A stretch of 64,000 nucleotides of DNA from Elusimicrobiota bacterium (GCA_003482905.1 DMXM01000036.1:81339-145338), one strand, 5' to 3'; shown: positions 1 to 9,074, numbered from the stretch's first letter. Program-made: numbers and translations. The notes: generated from the sequence alone by a model not told the origin.

Positions 1-1116
1 CCGCCCGCCTATGATTTCGGCGCGCAGGCCCCGGAGGCTCCGGCCGCACGGCCGCAGGGCGTGCCCCAGCACGATTTTCAATTTCAGCCCGAGGCTCAGC
101 CGGCGCTGACGCCGCCGGCCCCCGCGGCCCCCGCCCCGGCGGAGAGCCGGGCCCCGGCCGTTCAGGCGGAAGCCGCGCCGAAGGCGCAGCTTTCTGTTCC
201 GGAACAGAAAGCCGCGGGCGTTCCCGTGGATTCACCGGACAAAACACAGCGCATTGTGGAGCCGGCGCCGGCGGTAAAGGTTAAACCCGAAGCTAAACCC
301 CCGGCTCTGCCGCGGAAGAAAGGCGGCAAGCTCGCCTTCGTCTCTATACTTGTAATTTTCGGGTCCATAGCCGCCGGCGGCCTGGGCTATTTCTTTATGG
401 GAGAGGGCGTCAGCTTCTCCGAGTTCTCGATGCTTAACCTGGGAGGCAAGAAAAAGAGCGCGGTTATGACCAGCCAGCTCGAGGCAAGGGAGCCGGCCGC
501 CAAGACGGGCCCCGCCGAGACGCCTCCGCCGCACCCGGCCCAGGAACAGCCGGCCGCCCCGGCCGAACAGCCGCAACCGGCACGGGAGCCTGAGAAGCCG
601 GTCAATGAAAACATCCGCAAGGCCCTGGAAATAGTGAAGAATTACAAGCTTTTGGGAGGCCGCGGCACGGTTGCCAGCTGGTTCGCCAACTCTTTCCTGT
701 CCGGAGCGGCGGGCGGTTCCAATGAAGAGTGGACGGCTACGCCGCTGCACGGTGATATTCTGGTGGTGCAGTACCGCCTGCTCCGGCCCAAGCAGGATCC
801 GCTGATCTACCAGTTCGAGGTCGACGCCGCCAAGCGGGATATAGTGCGCGGAATAAACAACAGCGCCATAGAACTGCTGGACCTTTCCTCCAGAGAAAAG
901 AGCGCCGCCGCCGTTCCGGCCAAAAAGCCGGCCGCCAAGCCCAGGGCCAGGAAACCCTCGCGCCCTAAAGAAGTGCCCATACTGCCCCTGCCGGACGCCC
1001 CCGCCGGGCTCTCCGGCTACGAGTCTGACCCCACCGGGTTCGAGAACGCGCAGGCCGAGGGCTCGGAACAGGTAAAATATCTCAAGGCCCAGGAATCGGA
1101 CGAAGAACTGTTTTAA
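1..1116 (+). CDS. Pro/Ala-rich single-pass membrane protein, 5' end missing
   Basis: The reading frame is open from base 1, so the gene starts upstream of the window; the GTG at 61 is only an internal codon. The visible product is a long Pro/Ala/Glu-rich disordered region, one hydrophobic segment (KLAFVSILVIFGSIAAGG, about bases 328-385), another Pro/Ala-rich linker, then a small predicted folded region (about bases 600-890) and a Lys/Pro-rich tail. This layout suggests an inner-membrane anchor holding a globular domain on the far side. It lies about 100 bp upstream of the pilus motor gene pilB, so a link to pilus assembly or envelope sensing is possible but rests on position only. I do not recognise the family. 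Confidence 0.6.
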   Translation, partial: PPAYDFGAQAPEAPAARPQGVPQHDFQFQPEAQPALTPPAPAAPAPAESRAPAVQAEAAPKAQLSVPEQKAAGVPVDSPDKTQRIVEPAPAVKVKPEAKPPALPRKKGGKLAFVSILVIFGSIAAGGLGYFFMGEGVSFSEFSMLNLGGKKKSAVMTSQLEAREPAAKTGPAETPPPHPAQEQPAAPAEQPQPAREPEKPVNENIRKALEIVKNYKLLGGRGTVASWFANSFLSGAAGGSNEEWTATPLHGDILVVQYRLLRPKQDPLIYQFEVDAAKRDIVRGINNSAIELLDLSSREKSAAAVPAKKPAAKPRARKPSRPKEVPILPLPDAPAGLSGYESDPTGFENAQAEGSEQVKYLKAQESDEELF

Positions 1117-1120
1117 AAGC

Positions 1121-1158
1121 ACGCCGCGCCGCTCCCGGCATTGCCGTACGCGCGGCGT
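1121..1158 (+). other. intergenic hairpin between membrane protein gene and pilB
   Basis: ACGCCGCGC at 1121-1129 is exactly complementary to GCGCGGCGT at 1150-1158, with a smaller CGGC/GCCG hairpin in the loop. No U-tract follows, so it is not a textbook terminator. It may weakly end the upstream transcript or stabilise its 3' end. Confidence 0.4.
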
Positions 1159-1167
1159 TCGTGGTAG

Positions 1168-1173
1168 TATAAT
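1168..1173 (+). promoter_or_regulatory. candidate -10 box upstream of pilB
   Basis: A perfect TATAAT lies 43 nt before the pilB ATG. The only -35-like sequence, TTGCCG at 1141-1146, sits at a 21-nt spacing that is too wide, so the promoter is incomplete by consensus. It is the only strong -10 in this gap. Confidence 0.4.
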
Positions 1174-1216
1174 ACGTAATTGAATTCCGTGTGCCTGCGC
1201 CGCACGCCGTTATCAT

Positions 1217-2986
1217 ATGTCTGAAAAAGGTTTGTCCATTAATATTTCAAAGCGCCTCGGCGAAATGCTGGTTACCGCCGGCCTTATAACCGCCGCCCAG
1301 CTTAACGAAGTGCTGGAGATGCAGCGCACCACCGGCAGCAAGCTGGGGCACCTGCTTGTCCACAAAAAATATATAGACGAGCGCAGCCTGCTTTCGTTCC
1401 TCAGCAAGCAGTTCGGCATAGAATTCGTGGACCTGCGCGGTTTCGAGGCGAAAGCGGAGATCCTGAAGATCATCCCGGAGAACATCGCCCGCCGCTACGG
1501 CCTGATCGCCGTGGATAAGTCCGAGAACAGGCTTAAGGTGGCGATGGAGGATCCCCTTAATATCGTGGTCCTCGACGACCTGAAGATGATGACCGGCTAC
1601 GACATAAAGCCGGTCTTCGGTTCGGAATCCGACATTACGGCCGCGATAGATAAGAATTACGGCGCCAAGACCTCCAAGGAGGCCTTGGACGACATCTTAA
1701 GAAAAACCAGTGGCGGCACCACCGAGGTTTCGCTGGTGGACGAGGATTCCCTGAAGGGCGGGGGGGAGGACCTGATCTCGCTGGAGGAAAAGGGCGAGGC
1801 GGCGCCGATAGTGCAGATGGTGAACCTCATCATCTCCTCGGCCATAAAGGCGCACGCTTCCGACATCCATATCGAACCTACGTACAAGGACACCAAGGTC
1901 CGCTTCCGTATAGACGGCGTGCTCCACGCCCAGCCTTCGCCGCCCAAGAAATTCCATAACGCCATTATAAGCCGCCTCAAGATCATGGCCACTCTCGATA
2001 TCTCCGAACGGCGCCTCCCGCAGGACGGGCGCACCAAACTGAAGATCGAGGGGCATGAGATCGACCTGCGCGTCTCCATCCTGCCCTGCGGCCCCGGCGA
2101 AAAGGTGGTAATGCGTATCCTTGACTCCTCCGGCCTGAAATTGAGGCTGGAAGACCTGGGGATGGAGCCCGAAAATCTGGCGATCTTCGCGAAGTGCCTG
2201 AAGGCTCCGCACGGCATCAACCTTATAACCGGCCCAACAGGCTCCGGCAAGTCCACCACGCTTTATTCCGCGCTGGCCACGCTTAACGCGCCCGACGTGA
2301 ATATTGTCACCATAGAGGATCCCATCGAATACAACCTGGAAGGCATAAATCAGGTGATGGTCAACACCGACGTGGGCCTTACTTTCGCTTCCGGCCTGCG
2401 CTCTTTTCTGCGCCAGGACCCGGACATTATAATGGTGGGCGAGATCCGCGATTTCGAGACCATGTCCATCGCCATAAACGCCGCCATGACCGGCCACCTT
2501 GTTTTTTCCACGCTGCATACCAACGACGCCCCGGGCGCCATAACCCGTATAGGTATGATGGGGGTGGAGCCCTTTTTAACCTCGTCTACCGTGCTGATGG
2601 TGGTGGCGCAGCGCCTGGTGCGCGGGATCTGCAAGAACTGCAAGGAAACTTACGAGGTAAAGCCGGAACTCCTGGTCAGTCTTGGGGTCTCAAAAGCTGT
2701 CCTTGATAACCATGTTAAAAATGGTAAAATAGTGCTGTCTCGAGGCAGGGGTTGCGAGATCTGCGCCAAGACCGGTTATAAGGGGCGGATGGGCATCCAC
2801 GAGATACTAGAAGTTAACGACGTCATCAGGGGTCTTATTATAGATAAGGCGCATGTCGCGAAGATAAAAGAGGCCGGCTGCAAGAACGGCATGATAACCC
2901 TGAGGGAGTCGGCTCTCCGCAAGCTTTTTACCGGCGCGACCACGGTGGAAGAAGTAATACGCGTTACAGGGTCCGGAGTGGACTAG
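1217..2986 (+). CDS. pilB: type IV pilus assembly ATPase PilB (GspE family)
   Basis: Cytoplasmic hexameric ATPase that powers pilin polymerisation. At 589 aa it has the full family length: an N-terminal MshEN/GspE-N region (about residues 1-160), then the AAA ATPase core with Walker A GPTGSGKSTT near residue 340, the Asp-box/Walker B region DPDIIMVGEIRD, and HTND. The C-terminal zinc-binding tetracysteine is present as CKNC and CEIC. The ATG at 1217 gives the normal N-terminus; no strong Shine-Dalgarno sequence precedes it. It is followed 58 bp later by pilT and then pilC, a standard motor cluster. A type II secretion GspE is the alternative, but the adjacent PilT argues for a pilus. Confidence 0.93.
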   Translation: MSEKGLSINISKRLGEMLVTAGLITAAQLNEVLEMQRTTGSKLGHLLVHKKYIDERSLLSFLSKQFGIEFVDLRGFEAKAEILKIIPENIARRYGLIAVDKSENRLKVAMEDPLNIVVLDDLKMMTGYDIKPVFGSESDITAAIDKNYGAKTSKEALDDILRKTSGGTTEVSLVDEDSLKGGGEDLISLEEKGEAAPIVQMVNLIISSAIKAHASDIHIEPTYKDTKVRFRIDGVLHAQPSPPKKFHNAIISRLKIMATLDISERRLPQDGRTKLKIEGHEIDLRVSILPCGPGEKVVMRILDSSGLKLRLEDLGMEPENLAIFAKCLKAPHGINLITGPTGSGKSTTLYSALATLNAPDVNIVTIEDPIEYNLEGINQVMVNTDVGLTFASGLRSFLRQDPDIIMVGEIRDFETMSIAINAAMTGHLVFSTLHTNDAPGAITRIGMMGVEPFLTSSTVLMVVAQRLVRGICKNCKETYEVKPELLVSLGVSKAVLDNHVKNGKIVLSRGRGCEICAKTGYKGRMGIHEILEVNDVIRGLIIDKAHVAKIKEAGCKNGMITLRESALRKLFTGATTVEEVIRVTGSGVD

Positions 2987-3044
2987 GGCGGGCGGATAAC
3001 AGCGGCCCCCCGGCCGGATTTACAGATTTCTTAGGAGCATATAC

Positions 3045-4121
3045 ATGGTAACGATGAGCGAATTGTTCATAATGATGCACGAGAAGAACGCCTCGGACAT
3101 CCACATCACCGCCGGCGCCACGCCGATGCTCCGCATAGACGGGGACCTGCTCCAGACCCCTTTTGAAAAGCTCACCCCGGAGATGTGCCAGACCCTGATC
3201 TTCTCCCTGATGACCGACGCGCAGCGCCAGCGCTTCGAGGCCACCAACGAGCTGGACTTCGCTTTCGGCATCAAGGGCATGGGGCGCCTGCGCATGAACG
3301 CCTACCGCCAGCGGGGCGTGGTGGGCGCGGCCATCCGCTCCATCCCCAGCAAATACAAGACTTTCGACGAGCTGAATCTGCCGCCGGTGGTCTATGAGCT
3401 GATGAAGATGACCAAGGGGCTGCTGCTGATAACCGGCCCCACGGGCTCCGGCAAGTCCACCACGCTGGCCTCGATGATAGACTATTTGAACGAGCACCGC
3501 AATTACCACATCATAACGGTGGAAGACCCTATCGAGTACGTGCATACCCACAAAAAGAGCATCGTCAACCAGCGCGAAGTCGGCGCCGACACCGAGACTT
3601 TCGGCGCGGCGCTGCGCCATGTGCTGCGGCAGGATCCCGACGTTATCCTTATCGGCGAGTTGCGCGACCTGGAGACCATCGGCGCCGCCCTGAATATCGC
3701 CGAGACCGGCCACCTGGTGTTCGCCACCCTGCACACCTCCGACGCTTCCCAGACCATAAACCGCATCATCGACGTATTCCCGCCGCACCAGCAGGAGCAG
3801 ATCCGCGTGCAGCTGTCGTTCGTGCTGCAGGGCGTGTTCGCCCAGCAGCTGCTGCCCATGGCGAGCGGCACGGGCCGGACGCTCGCCTGCGAAGTTCTTA
3901 TCGCCAACTCGGCCGTACGCAACCTTATCCGCGAGCAGAAGATAGAGCAGATCCCCACCATCATCCAGACCGGCGGCAAATACGGCATGGTCACCATGAA
4001 CCAGTCGCTCGTCGACCTTTATAAGAAACAGAAGATCAGCTATCAGGAGGCCGTGAACCGCTCCGCGGATCCGGAAGACCTGAAGAAACTGCTGCAGAAA
4101 ACTCTGTCGGTGGGCAGCTGA
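3045..4121 (+). CDS. pilT: type IV pilus retraction ATPase PilT
   Basis: Cytoplasmic ATPase that depolymerises the pilus and drives retraction and twitching motility. The 358-aa length is typical. Visible marks are Walker A GPTGSGKSTT (about residue 130), Walker B with DPDVILIGELRD, the His box TLHTSDA, and a C-terminal AVRNLIRE that matches the AIRNLIRE motif needed for retraction. A good AGGAGC ribosome-binding site lies 8 nt before the ATG at 3045; an ATG three codons further in (3054) is an alternative start. It sits between pilB and pilC with an 11-nt gap to pilC, so the three are probably co-transcribed. Confidence 0.94.
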   Translation: MVTMSELFIMMHEKNASDIHITAGATPMLRIDGDLLQTPFEKLTPEMCQTLIFSLMTDAQRQRFEATNELDFAFGIKGMGRLRMNAYRQRGVVGAAIRSIPSKYKTFDELNLPPVVYELMKMTKGLLLITGPTGSGKSTTLASMIDYLNEHRNYHIITVEDPIEYVHTHKKSIVNQREVGADTETFGAALRHVLRQDPDVILIGELRDLETIGAALNIAETGHLVFATLHTSDASQTINRIIDVFPPHQQEQIRVQLSFVLQGVFAQQLLPMASGTGRTLACEVLIANSAVRNLIREQKIEQIPTIIQTGGKYGMVTMNQSLVDLYKKQKISYQEAVNRSADPEDLKKLLQKTLSVGS

Positions 4122-4132
4122 GGCGCCAAACA

Positions 4133-5326
4133 ATGCAATTCGCTTATAAAGCCAGGGAAAGCAGCGGTAAAACCGTTGAGGGCGTTGTCGACGCGGCCGA
4201 CCAGAAAGCGGCCCTCGCCCGTCTGCGCGAGCAGAAGCTGGCCGTGGTGGAGATCAAGCAGGGCTCGACAAGGAAACCTTTTTTCAAACCCAAGATAGAC
4301 AGCAAGGATATCGTAATCTTTTCACGTCAGCTTTCCACGCTGGTTTCGGCCGGCGTGCCCATAGTGCAGGGGCTTAATATTCTGGAGGCGCAGGCGGAGA
4401 ACCCGGCTTTCAAGAGCGTCGTGAGCGGCCTGCGCGGCGATATCGAGGCCGGCCTTTCCATCGCCGACGCCATGAAGAAGCACCCGCAGGCCTTCACCGA
4501 ACTATATGTGGCCATGATCAAGGCCGGAGAGGTAGGCGGTATCCTCGACACCATCCTGGAGCGGCTCTCCGGCTTCCTTGAATCCTCGGAGCAGCTGCGG
4601 GCCAAGGTGAAGAGCGCGTTGATGTACCCGGCGGTGGTGTTCAGCGTGGCCGGCCTTATCACCATCTTCCTGATAATGTTCGTCATCCCCATCTTCAAGG
4701 ACATCTTCTCCAGCTTCGGCGCGGAGCTGCCGTTCCTCACCCGCGTCATGATAAATCTTTCCGATTTCCTGCGCGAGAAGATCTTCTACGTGCTGCCGTT
4801 CCTGGTGGGCGGCGGCTGGCTGTTCAAGCGCTGGATGAAGACCGACAAGGGCCAGGAGAAGATAGATGAGATCTCCCTTAAGCTGCCGGTGTTCGGCATA
4901 CTGCTCAAAAAAGTGGCCATCGCCAGGTTCACCCGCACGCTGGGCACGCTTATAAAGTCCGGCGTACCCATACTGCAGGGCCTGGAGACGGTGGCCAAGA
5001 CCTCAGGCAACAAGATCATAGAACGGGCCATCAACAGCAGCCGCGACTCCATAAAAGAAGGCGGCCGCATCTCCGACCCGCTCAAGAAAGCCAATATTTT
5101 CCCGCCTATGGTCATCCAGATGATCAGCGTCGGCGAAGAGACCGGCGGCCTGGACACCATGCTCAACAAGATAGCCGATTTCTACGACCAGGAAGTGGAC
5201 ACCGCCGTAAAAGGCCTGACCTCCATGATAGAGCCCCTCATCATAGTCTTCCTGGGCGTCGTCGTCGGCACCATCGTCATCGCCATGTTCATGCCCATGT
5301 TCAGCCTGGGCGAAATGGTCGGCTAA
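4133..5326 (+). CDS. pilC: type IV pilus inner-membrane platform protein PilC
   Basis: Polytopic inner-membrane protein that couples the PilB/PilT motors to the pilin machinery. The 397-aa product has two T2SF (GspF) domains, each a helical bundle followed by hydrophobic segments: ALMYPAVVFSVAGLITIFLIMFVIPIF split across about residues 162-190, and a C-terminal segment MIEPLIIVFLGVVVGTIVIA. It begins 11 nt after pilT and ends at a strong bidirectional terminator, so it closes the pilus operon. No pilin or secretin gene is visible here. Confidence 0.93.
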   Translation: MQFAYKARESSGKTVEGVVDAADQKAALARLREQKLAVVEIKQGSTRKPFFKPKIDSKDIVIFSRQLSTLVSAGVPIVQGLNILEAQAENPAFKSVVSGLRGDIEAGLSIADAMKKHPQAFTELYVAMIKAGEVGGILDTILERLSGFLESSEQLRAKVKSALMYPAVVFSVAGLITIFLIMFVIPIFKDIFSSFGAELPFLTRVMINLSDFLREKIFYVLPFLVGGGWLFKRWMKTDKGQEKIDEISLKLPVFGILLKKVAIARFTRTLGTLIKSGVPILQGLETVAKTSGNKIIERAINSSRDSIKEGGRISDPLKKANIFPPMVIQMISVGEETGGLDTMLNKIADFYDQEVDTAVKGLTSMIEPLIIVFLGVVVGTIVIAMFMPMFSLGEMVG

Positions 5327-5342
5327 ATATTTCCCTAAAAAT

Positions 5343-5370
5343 AAAAAGCCCGGACCCCTCCGGGCTTTTT
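5343..5370. terminator. bidirectional intrinsic terminator between pilC and ogt
   Basis: AAAAAGCCCGGA (5343-5354) pairs perfectly with TCCGGGCTTTTT (5359-5370) around a CCCC loop. The A and T runs at the stem base give a U-tract in both directions, serving convergent pilC and ogt. It overlaps the ogt stop codon by 2 nt. Confidence 0.9.
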
Positions 5371-5683
5371 ATTTTGCTTCGGGCGCTAAATGTTTTTTTT
5401 CTTTCCTGAGGAGTTTCAGTTTGGCTTTAAGGCCGCCGGGGGCGGAGAAGCCGCCCAGAGTGCCGTCGGACCTGATAACCCGGTGGCAGGGCACCACCGG
5501 CGCGAAAGGATTTTTCCCCAACGCCGAACCCACCGCCCGCGCCGCGCCCGGCCGCCCGATCCGTTCCGCTATCCACTTATAACTGCGCGTCTCGCCCTCC
5601 GGAATGCTCATGCAAGCCTTCCACACCGTCCGCTGGAACGGCGTATACCCTTTCATCTTCTCAAATATTTCTTTTTTATCCAT
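5369..5683 (-). CDS. ogt: O6-alkylguanine-DNA alkyltransferase, short single-domain form
   Basis: Suicide DNA-repair protein that moves an alkyl group from O6-alkylguanine to its own cysteine. The active-site motif PCHRV is present with the expected flanks, along with the helix-turn-helix region TRSYKWIAERIGRPGAARAVG and the GGFSAPGG loop. At 104 aa it covers only the catalytic, DNA-binding C-terminal domain, like the MGMT/ATL-type short forms; the retained Cys separates it from alkyltransferase-like proteins, which carry Trp there. It lies downstream of uvrC on the same strand with a repeat element between, so a DNA-repair pairing is plausible. Confidence 0.88.
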   Translation of the reverse strand: MDKKEIFEKMKGYTPFQRTVWKACMSIPEGETRSYKWIAERIGRPGAARAVGSALGKNPFAPVVPCHRVIRSDGTLGGFSAPGGLKAKLKLLRKEKKHLAPEAK

Positions 5684-5721
5684 ATACTATTTTAGCGAGG
5701 AACTGGGGGTACGTGTCGACG

Positions 5722-5856
5722 GCCGGAGCAAGCCGGGCCAGGTTAGCAAAAGCCTGCCGGAGGCCCGAGCTTGCATAAGCGCGAGGGCCGAGGCGGGCAG
5801 GCGCGCGCACGGTGTGCGCGACGCCGGTTTTGCGTTCTGGCCCGGCTTGCTTCGGC
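5722..5856 (-). repeat. dispersed intergenic inverted-repeat element, copy 1
   Basis: The outer arms GCCGGAGCAAGCCGGGCCA (5722-5740) and 5838-5856 are complementary over 19 positions with one G-T pair. The enclosed 96-nt core (5742-5837), read on the minus strand, differs from copy 3 (42596-42691) at about two positions. The core contains a CGCGCAC/GTGCGCG hairpin and a second arm closed by CCTGCC/GGCAGG. The element lies 3' of uvrC in the same orientation as that gene, starting 6 nt after its stop codon. No coding frame is supported here. Confidence 0.85.
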
Positions 5857-5862
5857 ACACGG

Positions 5863-7167
5863 TCAACCCTCCAACTCCGAGCGCCCCCGCAATTTGCGGT
5901 GATACGTAACCCCGAAGCGGTGCGCCTCGTCGCGCAGCGCCTGCAGCAGCCGCAGCCCCGGGTGCGCCCGCTCCAGCAGCAGCGGCCGCGCGCGCAGGGG
6001 GGAATAGATCTCCTCCAGGCACTTGGCCAGGCTGATCACCGGCAGCTTCACCTTCACCGCCGCCATCGCCTTCATAGCCGCCGCCAGCTGCCCCGGCCCG
6101 CCGTCTATCACCAAAAGGTCCGGCAGCGGCTCGCCCTTCTTACCCAACTGCGCCAGCCGCCGCCCCACAATCTCCTCGATCATCGCAAAATCATTAGAGC
6201 CTTCCGGCGCGTTCTTAAAATTGATCCTGTAATGCCGGTAGTGCGCCGTATTCCTCTCGCCGTTAATAAAACAGACAGAAGAACCCACCGCCTGCCTGCC
6301 AAAAAGACTCGACGTATCAAAAGCCTCAATATGCGCCGGCGGCCGCGCCAGGCCAAGAGCCTCCTTCAAGGCCGTCACCGAGCCGGTGCGCCCCGTCGCC
6401 TTCTCGATAAAATCAGGCTCCAGCTTGCCCACCAGAACGCGCTCTTCCATGTGCGTAAAAGCGTTAAGAAAGTCGCGGTACATGCCGGCCTCCTCGAAGG
6501 CCAGCCCGGCGGAGGCTGCCGCCATTTTCTTCTTAAAAGAAGCGCGCAGCTTTTTATAATCGCCTTTAAGGAAATCAGCCACACGGCCCGCCAGCGCGCC
6601 GTAGGCCGCCTTTGATATCTTCCCCGCGCACGGAGCCGTGCATTGCCCGGTATGAAAATACAGGCAAGCCTTTATCTTGCGCTCGTCCAGAGGCTTCGCG
6701 ATAGAAAAATCCCAGCGGCAGCGGCGCAGGTTTATGAACTTTATACGCGACAGGTGCCCCAGCAGTTTCTTTACCGGCTCCACCTTAGGGAACGGCCCGA
6801 AGTAGAGCCCGCCGTCCTTCAGCTTTTTACGGGTAAAGAATATTCGGGGGAAATCCTCCCGCGTGATCTCAACGTAAGGGTAGGATTTGGAGTCCTTCCA
6901 CATCTCGTTGAAGAAGGGCTGAAGCTTGTAGATCAGCTGGCGTTCGGTCAGCAGGGCCTCGCGCTCGCTGGCGGCGGCCACATAGTCTATGCGGCGTATC
7001 AGCGCCACCAAATTGGGGATCTTCCAGCGCCGGTCGCCGGGGTTCTTCTGAAAGTATTGCGCCACCCGCGCGCGCAGGTCCTTGGCCTTGCCCACGTACA
7101 GAACGGTCCCGGAAGCGTCGCGCATCAGGTAGACGCCCGGGGTCGCTGGCAGATGTGAAAGGTCCAT
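5863..7167 (-). CDS. uvrC: UvrC-type excinuclease without C-terminal helix-hairpin-helix domain
   Basis: Nucleotide-excision-repair nuclease subunit. The N-terminal GIY-YIG domain is clear (PGVYLMRDASGTVLYVGKAK, residues 9-28), followed by a Cys cluster, a UVR-like helix (FEEAGMYRDFL, about residue 225) and the RNase H-like domain. Its catalytic Asp residues (IEAFDTS, LVIDGGPGQL) and the His of DEAHRFGVTYHRKLR are kept. At 434 aa it is well short of the usual roughly 600 aa: it stops just after HRKLRGR, where the helix-hairpin-helix domain should begin, and internal linkers are also shorter. Both cut sites could still be active, but DNA binding should be altered. It starts 7 nt after murJ ends, so they are likely co-transcribed. 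Confidence 0.85.
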   Translation of the reverse strand: MDLSHLPATPGVYLMRDASGTVLYVGKAKDLRARVAQYFQKNPGDRRWKIPNLVALIRRIDYVAAASEREALLTERQLIYKLQPFFNEMWKDSKSYPYVEITREDFPRIFFTRKKLKDGGLYFGPFPKVEPVKKLLGHLSRIKFINLRRCRWDFSIAKPLDERKIKACLYFHTGQCTAPCAGKISKAAYGALAGRVADFLKGDYKKLRASFKKKMAAASAGLAFEEAGMYRDFLNAFTHMEERVLVGKLEPDFIEKATGRTGSVTALKEALGLARPPAHIEAFDTSSLFGRQAVGSSVCFINGERNTAHYRHYRINFKNAPEGSNDFAMIEEIVGRRLAQLGKKGEPLPDLLVIDGGPGQLAAAMKAMAAVKVKLPVISLAKCLEEIYSPLRARPLLLERAHPGLRLLQALRDEAHRFGVTYHRKLRGRSELEG

Positions 7168-7174
7168 GGCAGGG

Positions 7175-8755
7175 TTAAAATTTACCGCCGGTTATCAGTT
7201 TGCGTTCTTCAACGTTTAAAAGCTTCAGGCAGAAGAAATAGACGGCTACGGCGCCCGGCACGGCGCAGGCGGTCACCGCCAGAGGCCCGGCGGGGCCCAG
7301 CGCGCGCTTCAGGGCCAGGGCCGCCAGCCCGGCCGCGGCCGCCGCCAGCGTCGGGCGGAAGATAGGCAGGTCGGAGAGCGGATTGAAACCGGAGCGTTTT
7401 TTAAGGACCAGCATAAAAGCCAGCGCCGCCGCCCAGGAGCTTAGCGCCGTGGCCAGCATCAGCCCGCCGGCGCCAATGGCGCCTCCGAGCGGCAGGCACA
7501 GTAGAGCATTGAGTGCCAACTGGCAGGAGATTATAACCATAGGCTCTTTCTGCCTGCCCAGCGCGTAAAGGGCGGAGACGGAAACCTTGTTAAAGCCATA
7601 GGCCGGCAGGCCCAGGGCCAGCCAGAAAAGGGTTTGCGCGGTAAGCAGGCTGTTCTCCGGCAGGAACCTGCCGTGCTCGAACAGGGCGCGGCAGACGGGC
7701 AGCGCGGTGACGGCTATGCCGACGGCCGCCGGCAGCATTATAAGCCAGGAGGCCGAAAGAGCCAGCCTGAGATGGCCGCGGAACCCCTCCGTATCCCCGG
7801 CCGCCTTGCGTCCGGCCAGCTCCGGCAGCGAGACCGAAGCCGCCGCCGCCGCGAAAAGAGAGACCGGGAACTGCACCAGGCGCGCGGAGTTGTAGATGGC
7901 GGTGACGGCTCCCGCCGGCAGGAAGCTGGCGTAGGCCGTGCTGATCAGCATGGAAACCTGGTCCTGCGCCAGCGTGAACGCGGCCGGGGCAGCCGCCAGC
8001 AGGGCCGGCGCGGCCGACAGGTTCTTGAGCGGGTTGGTGAAATTGAGCCTATAGCCTTCGCGCCTGAGCGCCGGAACCAGCGCCAGCGCCTGTATGAGGC
8101 CCGAGGCGGAGGCCGCCGCCGCCACCATTATTATCTTGCCGCGCTCGTCCAGGGCGCTGAAAAATCCGTAATGAAAGAACAGCAGCACGCCTATGACCGC
8201 CAGCGAAAAGGCCGCCGGGGCCAGCGCCGGGAAGAAGAATCTGCGCGCGGAATTAAGCGCCGCCGTAAAGAGCGCCGAAACGTTCACGAACAGCAGGTGG
8301 GGCATCAGCACGGCCATCAGCAGCGCCGTCAGTTCCAGCTGGCCCGGCGTTCCCTTAAAGCCCCAGGCGGCCAGGGCGACCAGCTCGCGCCTGAAAATTA
8401 CCCCGGCCAAGCCAATGACGGCTGAAAAACCAAAGATAAAGGTCCAGGCGGAAGAGAAGAAAACGCCGGCGGAGGCGTCCCGTTTCGCTTTTTCCTTTTC
8501 CAGAAGGGGGATAAAAACTGCGTTCAGGGCTCCTTCCCCCACGGTGCGCCTGAAGACATTCACCAGCCTGAAGGCCGCGTAATAGGCGTCAGCCAGGGCC
8601 CCGCCTCCGAAAAAGGCCACGAAGAGGGCGTCCCTGGCGTAGCCGAGGGCCTTCGTTATAAGTCCGGCCCCGGCAAGTCCGGTCATGCCGCGCGCGAACG
8701 ACCTGTCGGCGTTTTCAGCGCCGGGGCCGGGGATTAAATTTGCTTTTTCAGCCAT
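7175..8755 (-). CDS. murJ: lipid II flippase MurJ (MviN family)
   Basis: Polytopic inner-membrane MOP-superfamily flippase that exports lipid II for peptidoglycan synthesis. The family signature is seen near the N-terminus: AGLITKALGYARDALFVAFFG and then ADAYYAAFRLVNVFRRTVGEGAL with the GEGA motif. About 14 hydrophobic segments follow. I chose the ATG at 8755 (MAEKANLI, 526 aa). The frame stays open to an upstream start at 8923, but that would overlap the rpsT coding sequence on the other strand and add a non-family N-terminus. It is divergent from rpsT and lies 7 nt ahead of uvrC. Confidence 0.92.
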   Translation of the reverse strand: MAEKANLIPGPGAENADRSFARGMTGLAGAGLITKALGYARDALFVAFFGGGALADAYYAAFRLVNVFRRTVGEGALNAVFIPLLEKEKAKRDASAGVFFSSAWTFIFGFSAVIGLAGVIFRRELVALAAWGFKGTPGQLELTALLMAVLMPHLLFVNVSALFTAALNSARRFFFPALAPAAFSLAVIGVLLFFHYGFFSALDERGKIIMVAAAASASGLIQALALVPALRREGYRLNFTNPLKNLSAAPALLAAAPAAFTLAQDQVSMLISTAYASFLPAGAVTAIYNSARLVQFPVSLFAAAAASVSLPELAGRKAAGDTEGFRGHLRLALSASWLIMLPAAVGIAVTALPVCRALFEHGRFLPENSLLTAQTLFWLALGLPAYGFNKVSVSALYALGRQKEPMVIISCQLALNALLCLPLGGAIGAGGLMLATALSSWAAALAFMLVLKKRSGFNPLSDLPIFRPTLAAAAAGLAALALKRALGPAGPLAVTACAVPGAVAVYFFCLKLLNVEERKLITGGKF

Positions 8756-8777
8756 GGAATGATAAACTATGATTACT

Positions 8778-9074
8778 ATGGCAAAACTCAAGACCGGAAG
8801 ACATACCAGCGCTATCAAAGCCTGGCGCAAATCAGAGAAACTGGCCTCCAAGAACAGGGGCGTAAAAACCAGGATCCACGACGCTTCAAAAGAGTTCGGC
8901 GCTCTCGTCGTCAAGAAGGACATGGAAAACGCGCAGAAGATGCTGCCGAAAGCCTATTCTATTCTTGATAAAGCGGCCAAGTCAGGGACCATACACTGGA
9001 AAGCGGCAGCCCGCAAAAAGTCCCGTCTAGCCGCCCGCATCAAGGTGATAGCGCAGAATCCCTCGGTTAAATAA
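8778..9074 (+). CDS. rpsT: 30S ribosomal protein S20
   Basis: Primary 16S rRNA-binding protein of the small subunit. The 98-aa product is very basic with three long helices, including the conserved stretches NRGVKTRIHDASK and GTIHWKAAARKKSRL near the C-terminus. I use the ATG at 8778 (MAKLKTGRH) because family members begin this way; an in-frame ATG at 8769 would add three residues. Expressed singly: murJ is divergent and a strong terminator follows at 9145. Lysine and alanine dominate, as expected for S20. Confidence 0.93.
   Translation: MAKLKTGRHTSAIKAWRKSEKLASKNRGVKTRIHDASKEFGALVVKKDMENAQKMLPKAYSILDKAAKSGTIHWKAAARKKSRLAARIKVIAQNPSVK

Noticed and set aside
2964..4133. A 389-codon minus-strand frame.
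   Set aside because: Antisense to pilT, with no domain signal.
8756..8923. N-terminal extension of MurJ by 56 codons.
   Set aside because: It overlaps rpsT on the opposite strand and does not match the MurJ N-terminus; ATG at 8755 does.
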